This document shows, piece by piece, positions 8,396 to 18,470 of a stretch of 48,179 nucleotides of DNA; position 1 is the first letter of the stretch, and each line of letters begins with the position of its first letter. The stretch spans positions 1 to 48,179 of the forward strand of contig JAQTXJ010000008.1 in NCBI GenBank assembly GCA_028688815.1, in the 5' to 3' direction. Made by a program: the position numbers and the translations under genes. Under the pieces are notes generated by a model. It was not told where the DNA came from, made no database searches, and saw nothing but the letters and a program-made list of their open reading frames with translations. Source of the DNA: a bacterium (GTDB lineage: Bacteria; Hydrothermota; UBA3073; JACQXS01; JAQTXJ01).

Positions 8396-10222
8396 ATGCC
8401 GGGAATTGTTGGAATTTTCTCAAAACAAGATGAAAGAACAAATTTCAACAAAATGATAGATTTGTTGAAACATGAGAACTGGTATAAAACAGACAAATAT
8501 GAAGAAGGAAATATATATATTAGCAGAATTCATTTCGGAGTATTTAATCCTTCTTCTCAACCCGTATTTAATCAAAAAAGGGATATAGTTTTATTTTTGG
8601 ATGGCAAAATTTATCCCGGCACCGAGAACGATGCCGAGTTCTGCTTAGCATCGTATGAAAAGAATGGAATTGAATTTGTAAAAAACCTAAATGGAACATT
8701 TTTTATCGTTATTTACGAATTAAAAAGTAAAAAATTAATTCTAGTGAATGACAGGTATGGTTTTTTCCCTTATTATTATAGTTTACAAGGGGAGAGATTT
8801 GCATTCTCGCCGGAAGCAAAATCGATTTTACAAACAGGTTTAAATAGAAAGATAAATATGGAAGCGTTGGGGGAATATCTTTCTTTTGGAATGTTTTTGG
8901 GAGACAAGACTATTTTTGAAGGGATTCATCTTTTGCCTGCAGGAACAATGCTTATTTACGACAAAAATAATATTCACTTAAAAAAATACTGGGAGTTTAA
9001 GTATCAATGCGATTACAATATTTCCGAAAAAAGATATGTTGAAGAGTTAGTAGAGACTTTCCGCACAGGCATAAATATGCAATTAGAGGACAACCTAAGG
9101 TACTGTATGGAGCTTAGCGGGGGATTGGACTCCAGATGCATTGTAGGGGCAATAAACGGAAGAAACAGGGGAAAAGTTTTCGCCCTTTGTTTTGGCGAAA
9201 AATCATGTGACGAGATAGTTATAGCAAGAAAAGTAGCAGACAAGTGCAATCTAAAATTTATAACAGAGAACGTATCTCCCCAAAACATCATAAATAATGC
9301 TAAAAATATAGTTTATTTAAGTGAAGGGCGGCAGCATATTGGTGTAAGTTATTTTTTCTCGATATACGATAGAATAAAAAAGATATCGGATGTTTATATC
9401 GGTGGGTTCGCAACAGACATTCTTCTGAGTGGTAGATTTTCGCGACGCATACTAAAAGGGTGTGAGTCGCATCCGCAATTATTTGATAAGTTGTTCAATT
9501 GGTCTCGCTTGTTTGATCAGCACGAAATAAACAAATTATTTAATTCTAATTATAAAAACAACATTAATGAAGCAGTGCATTCATCTTACAAAGTAGAATG
9601 GGAAAAATCCTATGATAAAGATTTGACCAATACTGTCGACAATTATTTTTTTCGAACAAGATTTACTTATTCCAACAGCAGATTGATGGAGTTTTCTTGT
9701 CCTTCGTCGGATAATGCGTTTGTAGATATCGCATTAAAAGTACCTCCGGAAATCAGATTTTACCATAGGCTTTATCGGAAATTTATGGAAGTTCTGTCTC
9801 CGGATTTATCAAAAATAGCATATCAAAAAACGATGTTGCCTCTTTACTTCCCAACATATTTATGGAAACTTGGCTTATCATATCAAGTCGGAAAACAGAG
9901 AGCAACGAATCTTATATGCAAACTATCTTCCGGAAAAATATCTTTGCCAAACCATCACGGGTATGTATTTTTCTCTGACTGGATAAGAAATAACGAAAAT
10001 TTTTCTTCTTTTTTAAAAAAAACGGTACTTAATAAAGAAGCAAGGATGAACGAGTTCTTTGATAGAAAATATATTGAAAATTTATTTTATTTACATAAAA
10101 CAGGGAAACAGGACAATTCTTCTAAACTGCTCTTTTTAGCAACGATAGAATTTTTGCTTCAAATCTTTTTTGACCAAGATAAAGAAGTAGAGAATCCTAT
10201 GTTTAGTACAAAGCCGTTATAA
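8396..10222 (+). CDS. Asparagine-synthetase-like protein lacking the glutaminase cysteine
   Basis: A 608-residue protein with the two-domain plan of glutamine-dependent asparagine synthetase (AsnB). The N-terminal Ntn-hydrolase-like domain (about 1-190) keeps GIVGIF, the NDRYGFFPYYY segment (118-128) and FSPEAKSIL. However, residue 2 is Pro, not the nucleophilic Cys (MPGIVG versus MCGI). The RGPDG segment is missing and NGEIYN reads DGKIYP, so glutamine hydrolysis is not expected. The C-terminal domain has the ATP-pyrophosphatase loop SGGLDS (241-246) and so could still adenylate a carboxylate. It starts divergently from a flippase/glycosyltransferase operon, so amidation of a surface sugar or carboxylate with free ammonia or another amine is one possible role. 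That is inference. It ends in a strong shared terminator. Confidence 0.78.
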   Translation: MPGIVGIFSKQDERTNFNKMIDLLKHENWYKTDKYEEGNIYISRIHFGVFNPSSQPVFNQKRDIVLFLDGKIYPGTENDAEFCLASYEKNGIEFVKNLNGTFFIVIYELKSKKLILVNDRYGFFPYYYSLQGERFAFSPEAKSILQTGLNRKINMEALGEYLSFGMFLGDKTIFEGIHLLPAGTMLIYDKNNIHLKKYWEFKYQCDYNISEKRYVEELVETFRTGINMQLEDNLRYCMELSGGLDSRCIVGAINGRNRGKVFALCFGEKSCDEIVIARKVADKCNLKFITENVSPQNIINNAKNIVYLSEGRQHIGVSYFFSIYDRIKKISDVYIGGFATDILLSGRFSRRILKGCESHPQLFDKLFNWSRLFDQHEINKLFNSNYKNNINEAVHSSYKVEWEKSYDKDLTNTVDNYFFRTRFTYSNSRLMEFSCPSSDNAFVDIALKVPPEIRFYHRLYRKFMEVLSPDLSKIAYQKTMLPLYFPTYLWKLGLSYQVGKQRATNLICKLSSGKISLPNHHGYVFFSDWIRNNENFSSFLKKTVLNKEARMNEFFDRKYIENLFYLHKTGKQDNSSKLLFLATIEFLLQIFFDQDKEVENPMFSTKPL

Positions 10223-10272
10223 CATATTATACAAGTTTATCAAAACCATCAAACAGAAAGTTCATATAATAG

Positions 10273-10302
10273 AAAAGGGGAAAAGTAAACTTTTCCCCTT
10301 TT
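10273..10302. terminator. Bidirectional rho-independent terminator
   Basis: A perfect 13-bp inverted repeat (AAAAGGGGAAAAG / CTTTTCCCCTTTT) with a 4-nt loop TAAA. It is flanked by A-runs on the left and T-runs on the right, so it works in both directions. It lies between the convergent AsnB-like gene (ends 10222) and fhs (ends 10328). Confidence 0.9.
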
Positions 10303-10327
10303 TAAACTATATAGATCAACTTTATTT

Positions 10328-12067
10328 TTAAAATAATCCCTGTATCCTTCCTGTTTTCAGGTCAACATCAACTCTTTTGAATGCCGGGTCAGATGATAAC
10401 CCTGGCATAGTCGGGAAGTTTCCCGTAAGCGGGTATAAAAATCCTGCACCAACACAAGCTTTTATATCACGCACTTTCAAGCGCCATCCTTTAGGAGCAC
10501 CAAGAATAGATGGGTCATGGGTTAATGAAAGATGTGTTTTAGCCATATTAAGAGTTAATTTATTGTATCCGAGTTCAGTATACAATTTAATCTTAGTTTC
10601 GGCAGCCGGCTCATAATCAACGCCATCAGCGCCATAAAGTGTTTTCGCAGTAGCTTCTATTTTTTCCTTTATAGAAGCTTCCTCCGAGTATAGGAATTTA
10701 ATTTTCGATGGTTTATCTGCGGCTTTGATTACTGCTTTAGCCAAATCAACAGCACCTTCTCCACCTTCTCCCCATGCATTATGTGGGACTGCATCGTCAG
10801 CACCTAATTCAATGGCAAGTTTACGAATCAATTCGACTTCTTTATCAGTATCTGAAGTAAACTTATTAATAGCCACTACAGCATTAACTCCGTAAGATTT
10901 AACTATATTTATATGTGCGGCAAGGTTGGATCTGCAACCTGCTTCAAGAGCAGGTAAATTTTCTTTTTCAGCAAATTCTTTAATCTTGGAATAAGACATT
11001 CCCGGTCTCATATGAAACGCCCCGCCATGCTGTTTAAGAGCTCGGACGGATGAAACGATAACTGCGCAATCTACTGTTAAACCCGGGGTTTGGCGCAATT
11101 TCACATCCATTAATTTAGCAAATCCGCAATCTGCGCCGAATCCACTTTCACTAACTACATAATCACAAAGTTTCAATCCGACAAGACTGGCAAGCGCGGA
11201 ATTGTTCCCGTGCGCTACATTAGCAAACGGGAATCCGCTGCAAATAACGGGATGATTTTCCGTTGACTGAACTAAATTTGGTTTAATGGCATCTACCAAC
11301 AATGCGGTCATAGCTCCTGCGACCTTTAAGTCTTCACAAGTAACCGGTTTGCCATCATAAGTAAAACCAATAACTATTCTTCCTAATCTTTTTCTTAAAT
11401 CAGCTAATCCACTGGTAAGAGCATGAATAGCTGCGGTTTCAGTAGCTACAGTAATAGAATACCCTGTTTGACGGGGATAACCATTAAGTTTTCCACCAAT
11501 TCCGACTATTATATCTCTTAATGCTCTGTCATTAAGGTCAACACATCTTGGCCAGGTAATACTAAGAGGATCAATATTGAGAGGATTTTTTAATAATATA
11601 CTTGTATCTATTGCTGCAGCGCATAAATTATGAGCTGTTTCAACAGCATGAATATCTCCCGTAAAATGCAAATTAATGTTTTCCATAGGAAGCATTTGAG
11701 AGTATCCTCCACCACAAGCTCCACCTTTAATGCCAAAAGTTGGTCCCTTGGAAGGTTCACGTAACGCATTGCATACATTAACACCAAGTTTAGCCATAGC
11801 CTGTCCGATACCAAGACTAGTAACCGTCTTTCCTTCTCCAAGTGGAGTTGGAGTAATTGCCGTTACCGTAATAAATTTTCCATTAGGTCTATTTTTTAAT
11901 CTTTCAAGAACCTTGGAATAATCAATTTTTCCCATATATTTTCCATAAGGTTCAATTTCATCATCTTTAATTCCCATCTTCTTTGCAATATCTGTTATTG
12001 GTAAGAGTTCTGTTTCCTGTGCGATATCAATATCACTTGGCACAGGATATCTTCTTTTTACAGCCAT
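10328..12067 (-). CDS. fhs: Formate--tetrahydrofolate ligase
   Basis: A 579-residue cytoplasmic enzyme that makes 10-formyl-THF from formate, THF and ATP. The ATP-binding loop TPLGEGKT is at 74-81, followed by TSLGIGQAM. GPTFGIKGGACGGGYSQ and FTGDIHAV are family signatures, and NPLNIDPLSITWPRC and HMRPGM are also present. Length is slightly above the usual ~555. A strong Shine-Dalgarno (GGAGGAG) precedes the ATG. It lies 48 nt downstream of folD in the same orientation. Together they interconvert formate, 10-formyl-, methenyl- and methylene-THF, for purine synthesis or for a methyl branch of C1 metabolism. It ends at the bidirectional terminator 10273-10302. Confidence 0.97.
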   Translation of the reverse strand: MAVKRRYPVPSDIDIAQETELLPITDIAKKMGIKDDEIEPYGKYMGKIDYSKVLERLKNRPNGKFITVTAITPTPLGEGKTVTSLGIGQAMAKLGVNVCNALREPSKGPTFGIKGGACGGGYSQMLPMENINLHFTGDIHAVETAHNLCAAAIDTSILLKNPLNIDPLSITWPRCVDLNDRALRDIIVGIGGKLNGYPRQTGYSITVATETAAIHALTSGLADLRKRLGRIVIGFTYDGKPVTCEDLKVAGAMTALLVDAIKPNLVQSTENHPVICSGFPFANVAHGNNSALASLVGLKLCDYVVSESGFGADCGFAKLMDVKLRQTPGLTVDCAVIVSSVRALKQHGGAFHMRPGMSYSKIKEFAEKENLPALEAGCRSNLAAHINIVKSYGVNAVVAINKFTSDTDKEVELIRKLAIELGADDAVPHNAWGEGGEGAVDLAKAVIKAADKPSKIKFLYSEEASIKEKIEATAKTLYGADGVDYEPAAETKIKLYTELGYNKLTLNMAKTHLSLTHDPSILGAPKGWRLKVRDIKACVGAGFLYPLTGNFPTMPGLSSDPAFKRVDVDLKTGRIQGLF

Positions 12068-12115
12068 CTCTCCTCCTAGTTTATATGTGACCCGATAAAA
12101 CTGATAATAAAATGT

Positions 12116-13006
12116 TCATTTAAGTAACCCTGCCGTTCTCTCAGCAGATTCTACTGTATTCATAAGTAACATAGTAACGGTCATTGGTCCAACACCGCCT
12201 GGTACCGGTGTAATAGCTTCTGCTTTCTCCTTCATTGCTTCAAAATCACAATCTCCAACAAGTCTGAACCCTTTCGTAGCAGTTGGATCCGGGACTCTAT
12301 TTACCCCGACATCGATAACTACACAACCTTCACGAATCATATCGGCAGTTATTGCTTTTGGAACGCCCATAGCTGCAACTAAAATGTCTGCCTGTTTTGT
12401 AAAATAATGTAAATCCTTAGTTCCCGTATGACAAACCGTTACCGTAGCATTAGCGCCTTTTTTCTTTTGGATAAGGAGAGCAGCAAGAGGTTTTCCGACG
12501 ATATTACTTCTACCGCAAACCACTACGTGTTTTCCTTCCGGACTATATCCACTTCTTACCAGTAATTGTAAAACTCCATAAGGCGTGCAGGGTAATGGAC
12601 AAGGTTCTCCTCTTAATAATTTACCAACATTTACCGGGTGAAAACCATCCGCATCTTTTTCAGGAGAAATAAAATTAATTATTTTATCGGTGCTAATGTG
12701 TTTAGGCAAAGGCAATTGAACTAAAAAACCATTAAATTTTGGATCTTTATTAAGCCTGTCAACCACTTTTAGAACTTCTTCTTCGGGAGTATCTGCAGGG
12801 AAATTAATAGTTTGCTCAAAAATGCCGATTTCGGCGGAACCTTTTGCTTTTGCCGTAACATAAGAGACAGAAGCCGGATCTTCGCCAACTAATACAACTC
12901 CCAATCCCGGGGTTATGCCTTTCTCTTTTAATTTTTGAACTCTTACCTTTAACTCTTCTCTCACCAGAGCCGCCACTTCAATGCCTTTTATAATTTTTGC
13001 TGACAT
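12116..13006 (-). CDS. folD: Methylene-THF dehydrogenase / methenyl-THF cyclohydrolase
   Basis: A 296-residue bifunctional enzyme interconverting 5,10-methylene-THF, 5,10-methenyl-THF and 10-formyl-THF. The catalytic region is SYVTAKAK, with Tyr49 and Lys53 at the family's Tyr and Lys positions. QLPLPKH and DADGFHPVNVGKL follow. The nucleotide-binding segment VVCGRSNIVGKP and the C-terminal TPVPGGVGPMTVTMLL are diagnostic. A Shine-Dalgarno GGAGG lies just before the ATG. First gene of the folD-fhs operon. Coenzyme preference (NADP or NAD) cannot be decided by eye. Confidence 0.97.
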   Translation of the reverse strand: MSAKIIKGIEVAALVREELKVRVQKLKEKGITPGLGVVLVGEDPASVSYVTAKAKGSAEIGIFEQTINFPADTPEEEVLKVVDRLNKDPKFNGFLVQLPLPKHISTDKIINFISPEKDADGFHPVNVGKLLRGEPCPLPCTPYGVLQLLVRSGYSPEGKHVVVCGRSNIVGKPLAALLIQKKKGANATVTVCHTGTKDLHYFTKQADILVAAMGVPKAITADMIREGCVVIDVGVNRVPDPTATKGFRLVGDCDFEAMKEKAEAITPVPGGVGPMTVTMLLMNTVESAERTAGLLK

Positions 13007-13055
13007 CTACGCCTCCTTTTTTAATACGATTAATTTACATTATAAATTATCTTTC

Positions 13056-13083
13056 AACATAAGCAAAAGAATAAATCTGTCAA
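13056..13083 (-). promoter_or_regulatory. Candidate promoter of the folD-fhs operon
   Basis: On the minus strand TTGACA (13083-13078) is followed after 16 nt by TATGTT (13061-13056; 4/6). The transcript would start near 13049, about 40 nt before the folD ATG at 13006. It lies in the 170-nt gap downstream of rodA. Confidence 0.45.
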
Positions 13084-13176
13084 GTATAAAAAGACTATAG
13101 GATTTTTGTTATTAAGGAATAATTTCTATAATTTTAAAGGGAAGAAATACAATATGAATTATTTATTGAAATATTG

Positions 13177-14379
13177 TTAATATTCATATCTATGGGCATA
13201 GATATTTAGCATTAGCCCAATCATTGCAAGGGAGACTAACATATTCGACCCCCCATAACTTACAAATGGCAATGGGACACCTACAACCGGCATAACACCA
13301 GCTGCCATACCTGTATTTACTATTACCTGAAAAACGATAATTCCTGCTATACCTATAGCAAGGTACCGATTAAAATTTGAACGGGAAGCTTTTGCAATTA
13401 GGATACTTTTTAGCACCAACAAAAAGAAGAAAAAAAGCAATGCGAAGCATCCAACAAAACCAAATTCTTCAGATACAACCGCAAAAATAAAATCAGTATG
13501 TGCTTCAGGTAAAAAATCAAATCCTTTTTGTGTACCTTGCATAAACCCTTTTCCTAAAAGTCCACCTGAACCTATGGCAATTTTAGATTGTTTTATTTGC
13601 CAACCCATACCCTGTGGATCTTTAGAAGGCACAATAAAACTCTCTATTCGCATTTTCTGGTACGGTTTTAAAAAATGATTCCACACAATAGGGGTTAAAC
13701 TTCCGCATATTAGGTTAATCAAAAATATTGTAATAATTTCATTTAATGGAACTCTCCTCCAGTATAATATTAGTAACATAAGAATTAAATATATTGCAAG
13801 AGATATCCAATGTGCGCCTGCAATAATCGCAATAACCGGAGACACAAGAGTAAAAAGATATAACCATGGCGTCCCTTTATAAAAAGGCAGAAACCCTGCA
13901 AGAAAAATAAAAACAAGAGAACTGCCAAGATCCGGCTCTATCAATATGAGTAAGCAAGGCAGTATGCAAAGGGCTATTGGAACAATAAGATTCCGCAATT
14001 TCTTTACCTCAAATTTTTTATTTGACATAAAGCTTGCGATCAAAAAAATAGTCCCAAGTTTTGCAACTTCAGAGCCTTGAAGCTGGAAGAAACCTAATTT
14101 AAGCCATCTGTGAGTCCCCCCGGGTCCACTTCCTATAATACGAACAACAATTAGTAAAAAAATTGAAGCAACGTAAAATATACTCGAAAACATATTTAGA
14201 TATTTTAGTGGGAAAAGGTAAAATATAGTACAACCAATAAGTCCAAGGATTACCCATGTAAGTTGTTTTGGGAAAAGATTTATATTTGCACTATAAACTG
14301 TAGTTAAGCCGCTTCCAATTATTAAAAAACTTAAAAACAGGAGAATGAAATCAAATTCTTTTAATCTTTTTAGAAACAT
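13177..14379 (-). CDS. rodA: SEDS-family peptidoglycan polymerase, RodA type
   Basis: A 400-residue polytopic membrane protein, about ten helices, of the SEDS family. These polymerise lipid II into glycan strands, here for cell elongation together with a class B PBP. Visible family blocks: GTHRWLKLGFFQLQGSEVAK, IEPDLGSSLVF, KPYQKMRIESF, QSKIAIGSGGLLGKG, and the LPEAHTDFIFAVVSEEFG segment that carries the conserved catalytic Asp. The C-terminal VPLPFVSYGGSNML is the SEDS signature. FDFLPEAHTD and short length favour RodA over FtsW. The usual neighbours (mreBCD, mrdA) are not here. It reads toward folD but is separated from it by 170 nt with a candidate promoter. Confidence 0.92.
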   Translation of the reverse strand: MFLKRLKEFDFILLFLSFLIIGSGLTTVYSANINLFPKQLTWVILGLIGCTIFYLFPLKYLNMFSSIFYVASIFLLIVVRIIGSGPGGTHRWLKLGFFQLQGSEVAKLGTIFLIASFMSNKKFEVKKLRNLIVPIALCILPCLLILIEPDLGSSLVFIFLAGFLPFYKGTPWLYLFTLVSPVIAIIAGAHWISLAIYLILMLLILYWRRVPLNEIITIFLINLICGSLTPIVWNHFLKPYQKMRIESFIVPSKDPQGMGWQIKQSKIAIGSGGLLGKGFMQGTQKGFDFLPEAHTDFIFAVVSEEFGFVGCFALLFFFFLLVLKSILIAKASRSNFNRYLAIGIAGIIVFQVIVNTGMAAGVMPVVGVPLPFVSYGGSNMLVSLAMIGLMLNIYAHRYEY

Positions 14380-14457
14380 TTTTGGCGAAACAAGTTGAAA
14401 GGTTATTTTTTATAAGTTTAAGTTTTTCCGATAAAAAAGATAACAAAGGGAATTAAA

Positions 14458-15399
14458 TTATTTAGTACCGTTTTGAACTCTTTGAAAATACTCAATAGTA
14501 TTTTTTAATCCCTGTTCCAGTAGCACTTCAGGTCTCCAATTTAATTTTTCTTTTGCAATGCTTATATCCGGGCGTCTTACTTTAGGATCATCTATAGGTA
14601 AATCGCAATAAGTAATTGAGCTTTTTGACTTTGTAAGTTTTAATATAATCTCTGCTATATCAGTCATATTTAATTCATTCGGGTTTCCTAAATTAACAGG
14701 CTCATTGGTTTGACTGTTCATTAATTTCCATAATCCATTGACAAGATCGCTGACATAGCAAAAACTTCTTGTTTGTTTGCCATTGCCATAAACGGTTAAC
14801 GCTTCACCTTTAAGCGCCTGACTTATAAAATTTGGGACCGCCCGTCCATCATCTATTCGCATCCTTTCCCCATAAGTATTAAATATACGGGCAATTCTGG
14901 TATTTAACTTATGAACTCTATGATATGCCATTACCATAGCTTCCGCATATCTTTTCGCTTCATCATAAACCCCGCGAGGGCCTATAGGATTTACATTTCC
15001 CCAGTAAGATTCGGGTTGAGGATTACATTCGGGATCTCCATATACTTCGGAAGTAGAAGCCAATAAAAACCCCGCTTTTTTAATTTTTGCGAGACCAAGA
15101 GAATTGTGTGTTCCAAGTGCACCTACTTTTAAAGTCTGTATCGGATAACGGTTATAATCAACGGGTGAAGCTGGCGAAGCAAAATGCAATACCCAATCTA
15201 CCGTTTCATTTATACTTAAATGTTTTGAAACATCCTGTTCTACAAGTTTAAAATTTGGATTTGAATGAAACTCCGCAATATTTTCTCGTCTACCAGTAAG
15301 AAAATTATCAATACAAATTACTCTATGCCCTCCCTTTAAGAAAAACTCACTCAGATGAGAGCCAATAAACCCTGCGCCACCGGTAATTATTATGTTCAT
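14458..15399 (-). CDS. uxs: UDP-glucuronate decarboxylase (UDP-xylose synthase type SDR)
   Basis: A 313-residue extended SDR enzyme that would convert UDP-glucuronate to UDP-xylose with bound NAD+. The NAD loop is GGAGFIGSH (7-15). The active site has STSEVYG (Thr116) and Tyr145-x3-Lys149 (YDEAK). The blocks [38 protein letters not shown] and [14 protein letters not shown], with [11 protein letters not shown], follow the UXS subgroup almost word for word, which separates it from 4-epimerases. It overlaps the upstream MBL hydrolase gene by 4 nt. The product is a precursor for surface glycan and fits the glycosyltransferase clusters in the window. Confidence 0.88.
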   Translation of the reverse strand: MNIIITGGAGFIGSHLSEFFLKGGHRVICIDNFLTGRRENIAEFHSNPNFKLVEQDVSKHLSINETVDWVLHFASPASPVDYNRYPIQTLKVGALGTHNSLGLAKIKKAGFLLASTSEVYGDPECNPQPESYWGNVNPIGPRGVYDEAKRYAEAMVMAYHRVHKLNTRIARIFNTYGERMRIDDGRAVPNFISQALKGEALTVYGNGKQTRSFCYVSDLVNGLWKLMNSQTNEPVNLGNPNELNMTDIAEIILKLTKSKSSITYCDLPIDDPKVRRPDISIAKEKLNWRPEVLLEQGLKNTIEYFQRVQNGTK

Positions 15400-16148
15400 A
15401 GATTTATCCTCATTCCATCATTTGCCGCAACTACTTTAACTCCCAACTCTTTAGAAATTTGTTCTGCAAGTACCCACGGTTTAGCTTTTAACATTGTCAT
15501 ACCAAAATGAGTCAGTATAGTAAGCTTTGGCTTGTTTTTTTTTATTATCTTTATAGCATCATCTAAACACAAATGATATACGACCGAAGAATCTTTTCTC
15601 GCAACATTTAGTATAAGGACATCCCCTTTGTAATAATCGGGCAATAAATCGAAATAATTTGTATCCGTTACATAAGAAATTGTATGTTCTTTCCCAATAA
15701 AGTTTATGCCGAAGGTGTCTTCAGCGTGCAGATGTTTCACAGGCGTTTCAATAGAAATATTCTTTAATGTATATTTTCCCTTTTCAATTAGCACCTGTAT
15801 GTCTTTCACATACCCCCGTATATATCTTAATATTACAGGATCCTCTTCCAAAGCATTTAATGGAGCAAAAACAGTACCACGTATATTGTACCCTCCATCT
15901 GTCATTGCTTCTATCATCACATTTATATCTGCAGAATGATCAAGATGGCGATGCGACAATATTATACCGTCAAGTTTTGTAGGGTCAAGTTTGGGTCTAC
16001 TTTTTACACATTTTACGAGCGAACCGGGTCCTGGATCAACAAGGATTTGCGTATCATCAAGAGTAATCCAAATTCCACCTGAAGCTCGTAATTGTTTTGC
16101 AACTGTTACTCTTGCTCCTGCTGTCCCGAGAAATATAATTTGATCCAT
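15396..16148 (-). CDS. MBL-fold metallohydrolase (RNase Z/PhnP-like)
   Basis: A 250-residue metallo-β-lactamase-fold protein. The zinc-binding motif HRHLDH (His66, His68, Asp70, His71) is complete. The N-terminal [11 protein letters not shown] resembles the ribonuclease Z / PhnP / PqqB subgroup. Further ligands are His in KHLHAEDT, Asp in SYVTDTNYF and His in LTILTHFG. Phosphodiesterase or nuclease activity is likely, but the substrate is not predictable. It lies 2 nt after yidD and overlaps uxs by 4 nt, so it is one step of a minus-strand housekeeping operon. Confidence 0.85.
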   Translation of the reverse strand: MDQIIFLGTAGARVTVAKQLRASGGIWITLDDTQILVDPGPGSLVKCVKSRPKLDPTKLDGIILSHRHLDHSADINVMIEAMTDGGYNIRGTVFAPLNALEEDPVILRYIRGYVKDIQVLIEKGKYTLKNISIETPVKHLHAEDTFGINFIGKEHTISYVTDTNYFDLLPDYYKGDVLILNVARKDSSVVYHLCLDDAIKIIKKNKPKLTILTHFGMTMLKAKPWVLAEQISKELGVKVVAANDGMRINL

Positions 16149-16150
16149 TA

Positions 16151-16360
16151 TTAAGGTACGGGGTCACAACCTCCAATATGCCAGGGGTTACATTTTAGGA
16201 TTCTCCAGATACCTAAAGCAAATCCTTTTAGTACTCCATATTTTTCTATAGCTTCAATCGTGTAAACCGAACAAGTCGGATGAAACCTACAGGAATGTAT
16301 CAGAAAAGGTGAAAAATATATATGATAAATTTTTATAAAAAATATAAATATTTTATGCAT
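16151..16360 (-). CDS. yidD: Membrane protein insertion efficiency factor YidD
   Basis: A small membrane-associated protein (69 residues from the ATG at 16360) that helps YidC-dependent membrane insertion. The core pattern is the family's: [20 protein letters not shown], then [14 protein letters not shown] and [16 protein letters not shown], with Cys-rich CRFHPTCS and NPWHxGGxDPVP. The frame stays open upstream to a TTG at 16465, but the 35 extra residues are not family-like, so I chose the inner ATG, which matches the normal ~70-80 residue size. No Shine-Dalgarno is seen at either start. It sits between mnmG and the MBL gene; the usual rnpA and yidC neighbours are absent. Confidence 0.9.
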   Translation of the reverse strand: MHKIFIFFIKIYHIYFSPFLIHSCRFHPTCSVYTIEAIEKYGVLKGFALGIWRILKCNPWHIGGCDPVP

Positions 16361-16479
16361 TAATTTAGTAAAAATTAATATATCATATTTGAGAAATTGC
16401 AACTTATTTTTTATAATAAATACTGATTTATATTTTTCGTAGGATTTACCTGCTTCGTAAGACAAGTTAATTTTTTTGA

Positions 16480-18339
16480 TTATTGAGATTTTTTTAATGT
16501 GAAGAACAATCGAATTATATCTGCAGATCGAACCCCACCAATCCGTTTTGCTTGGGCCAACGTTACAGGTTTGATTTTTGACAATTTTTCACAAGCTTCT
16601 CGTGAAAGTCCCTTTACTTTATAAAAATCAAATCCCTGTGGTATTTCGTAAGATTCCGATTCATTAAATTTTTTTACTAACGCGTGTTCTCTTTTTATAT
16701 AACCTTCATATTTTACAAAAAACTCAAGTCTTATTTTTTCGTTACCGTTAAGTTTTTCGATAAATTGTTCGATCATTTCTATTTTTATTTCGGGTCTTTT
16801 TAATATTTGAAAGGCGGATGAGGATTTCGCTATCGGCATAGAATTGTTTTCTTTTAATATAGGGTTTATCGATTCCGGTTTTAATTGTGTAGATTTAAGT
16901 TCGCGTAATTTAACTTTAACGCTTTCCACTAATTTTTGAGTTTTATTATATTCTTTTTTAGGGATAAGTCCAAATGCGAGTCCATATTTCATAAGTCTTT
17001 CGTCTGCATTGTGTTCCGGGAGGATAAGTCTGTGTTCTACGCGTGATGTAAACATTCTATACGGTTCCAAAATCTCTTTTGTAGATAAATCATCCGCTAA
17101 AACTCCAATATATGCTTCGTAACGAGGCAGTATAAATTGTGGTTTACCTTTTACTTTTAATGCTGCGTTTATTCCTGCTATCATCCCCTGTGAAGCGGCT
17201 TCTTCGTAACCGGATGTCCCGAGTATTTGTCCCGCAAGGTACAAGTTTTTTATTATTTTCGTCTCAAGAGAAGGGTATACTTGCACGGGGAGAACAAAAT
17301 CATATTCAATTGCATAACCGGGTCTTATTATTCTCACTTTTTCGAGTCCGGGGATTGTATGCAAAAAGTCTAATTGCACGGTTTCAGGCAAAGAAGTTGA
17401 TACTCCATTCAAGTAACATTCATTAGTATCAACACCGTCAGGTTCTATAAATACCTGATGGGAAGTTTTCTCTTTAAAACGAACACATTTATCTTCTATA
17501 GAAGGGCAATATCTTGCGCCAATTCCTTTAATTATTCCACTATATAAAGGGGAGGATTTAAGATTCTGTAAAATTATTTTTTGAGTTAATATATTTGTAT
17601 GGGTAATATAGCAGGGACAAGCTGTTGGGTTATTCTTTTTTGTTCTATGAGAAAAGCGATGGGCTTTTTTATCGGGAGATTGTTCGATTGTTTTATCAAA
17701 ATCTATAGTCCTGATATCAACTCTTGCAGAAGTTCCCGTTTTTAATCTTCCCAATTGAAATCCCAATTTTTTTAATGAATTAGAGAGTTCCGTGGAAGGC
17801 AATTCCCCCATCCTGCCGGACGGGTAGTTTTTAAGACCAATATGTATAAGTCCATTTAAAAAAGTTCCAGTCGTAATAATTATAGTATTCGCAAAATATT
17901 CCATACCGGAAGCGCTTACTACGCCTATCGCACATTTTTCTGTTCCTTTTTTCGATGTGGTAATAATTTCAATTGCTTCCTCTTGTTGCACGTGTAAGTT
18001 TTCAGTATTTAGGATAATTTTTTGCATTGTTTCGCGGTATTTTTTTCTATCTACCTGAGCACGCAGGGATTGAACGGCAAGTCCTTTTTTTGTATTAAGC
18101 ACTCTATAACCTATAGAAGCTATGTCTGAAACGAGACCAATTTCTCCACCAAGCGCATCAACTTCAAAAATCAATTGTGATTTACCAAGACCGCCCATTG
18201 AAGGATTACAGGAGAGCTGACCGATGGTATCAAGATTGAGCGTCAGCATTAACGTATTTAATCCCATTCTTGAAGCAGCGAGTGCTGCTTCGCAACCTGC
18301 ATGTCCTCCGCCGACAACTATACAATCAAACTTATCCAT
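16480..18339 (-). CDS. mnmG: tRNA uridine-34 carboxymethylaminomethyl-modifying enzyme MnmG
   Basis: A 619-residue FAD-dependent enzyme (GidA) that with MnmE installs the (carboxymethyl)aminomethyl group on U34 of tRNAs reading split codon boxes. The FAD-binding motif [19 protein letters not shown] starts at residue 8. [27 protein letters not shown] and GRMGELPS follow, and [18 protein letters not shown] is the second FAD signature. The C-terminal helical domain ends in [13 protein letters not shown], typical for tRNA/MnmE binding. The length is normal. mnmE is not in the window. 131 nt separate it from apgM upstream, and yidD follows 119 nt downstream. Confidence 0.97.
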   Translation of the reverse strand: MDKFDCIVVGGGHAGCEAALAASRMGLNTLMLTLNLDTIGQLSCNPSMGGLGKSQLIFEVDALGGEIGLVSDIASIGYRVLNTKKGLAVQSLRAQVDRKKYRETMQKIILNTENLHVQQEEAIEIITTSKKGTEKCAIGVVSASGMEYFANTIIITTGTFLNGLIHIGLKNYPSGRMGELPSTELSNSLKKLGFQLGRLKTGTSARVDIRTIDFDKTIEQSPDKKAHRFSHRTKKNNPTACPCYITHTNILTQKIILQNLKSSPLYSGIIKGIGARYCPSIEDKCVRFKEKTSHQVFIEPDGVDTNECYLNGVSTSLPETVQLDFLHTIPGLEKVRIIRPGYAIEYDFVLPVQVYPSLETKIIKNLYLAGQILGTSGYEEAASQGMIAGINAALKVKGKPQFILPRYEAYIGVLADDLSTKEILEPYRMFTSRVEHRLILPEHNADERLMKYGLAFGLIPKKEYNKTQKLVESVKVKLRELKSTQLKPESINPILKENNSMPIAKSSSAFQILKRPEIKIEMIEQFIEKLNGNEKIRLEFFVKYEGYIKREHALVKKFNESESYEIPQGFDFYKVKGLSREACEKLSKIKPVTLAQAKRIGGVRSADIIRLFFTLKKSQ

Positions 18340-18470
18340 ATCATTATGGAACTTAACTCAAAACCCTGAAACTGCAACAAAAAAATTAATTCTTTTGTTG
18401 TAGAGATAGTATTGATTTATCCTATCTTTATTTCTGGAATATATTTAGATATCCGGGTTTAAGAATAAAG

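Noticed and set aside
18375-18400. Inverted repeat CAACAAAA/TTTTGTTG between apgM and mnmG as a terminator
   Set aside because: Only 8 bp with little G+C and a 10-nt loop; common by chance in this AT-rich DNA.
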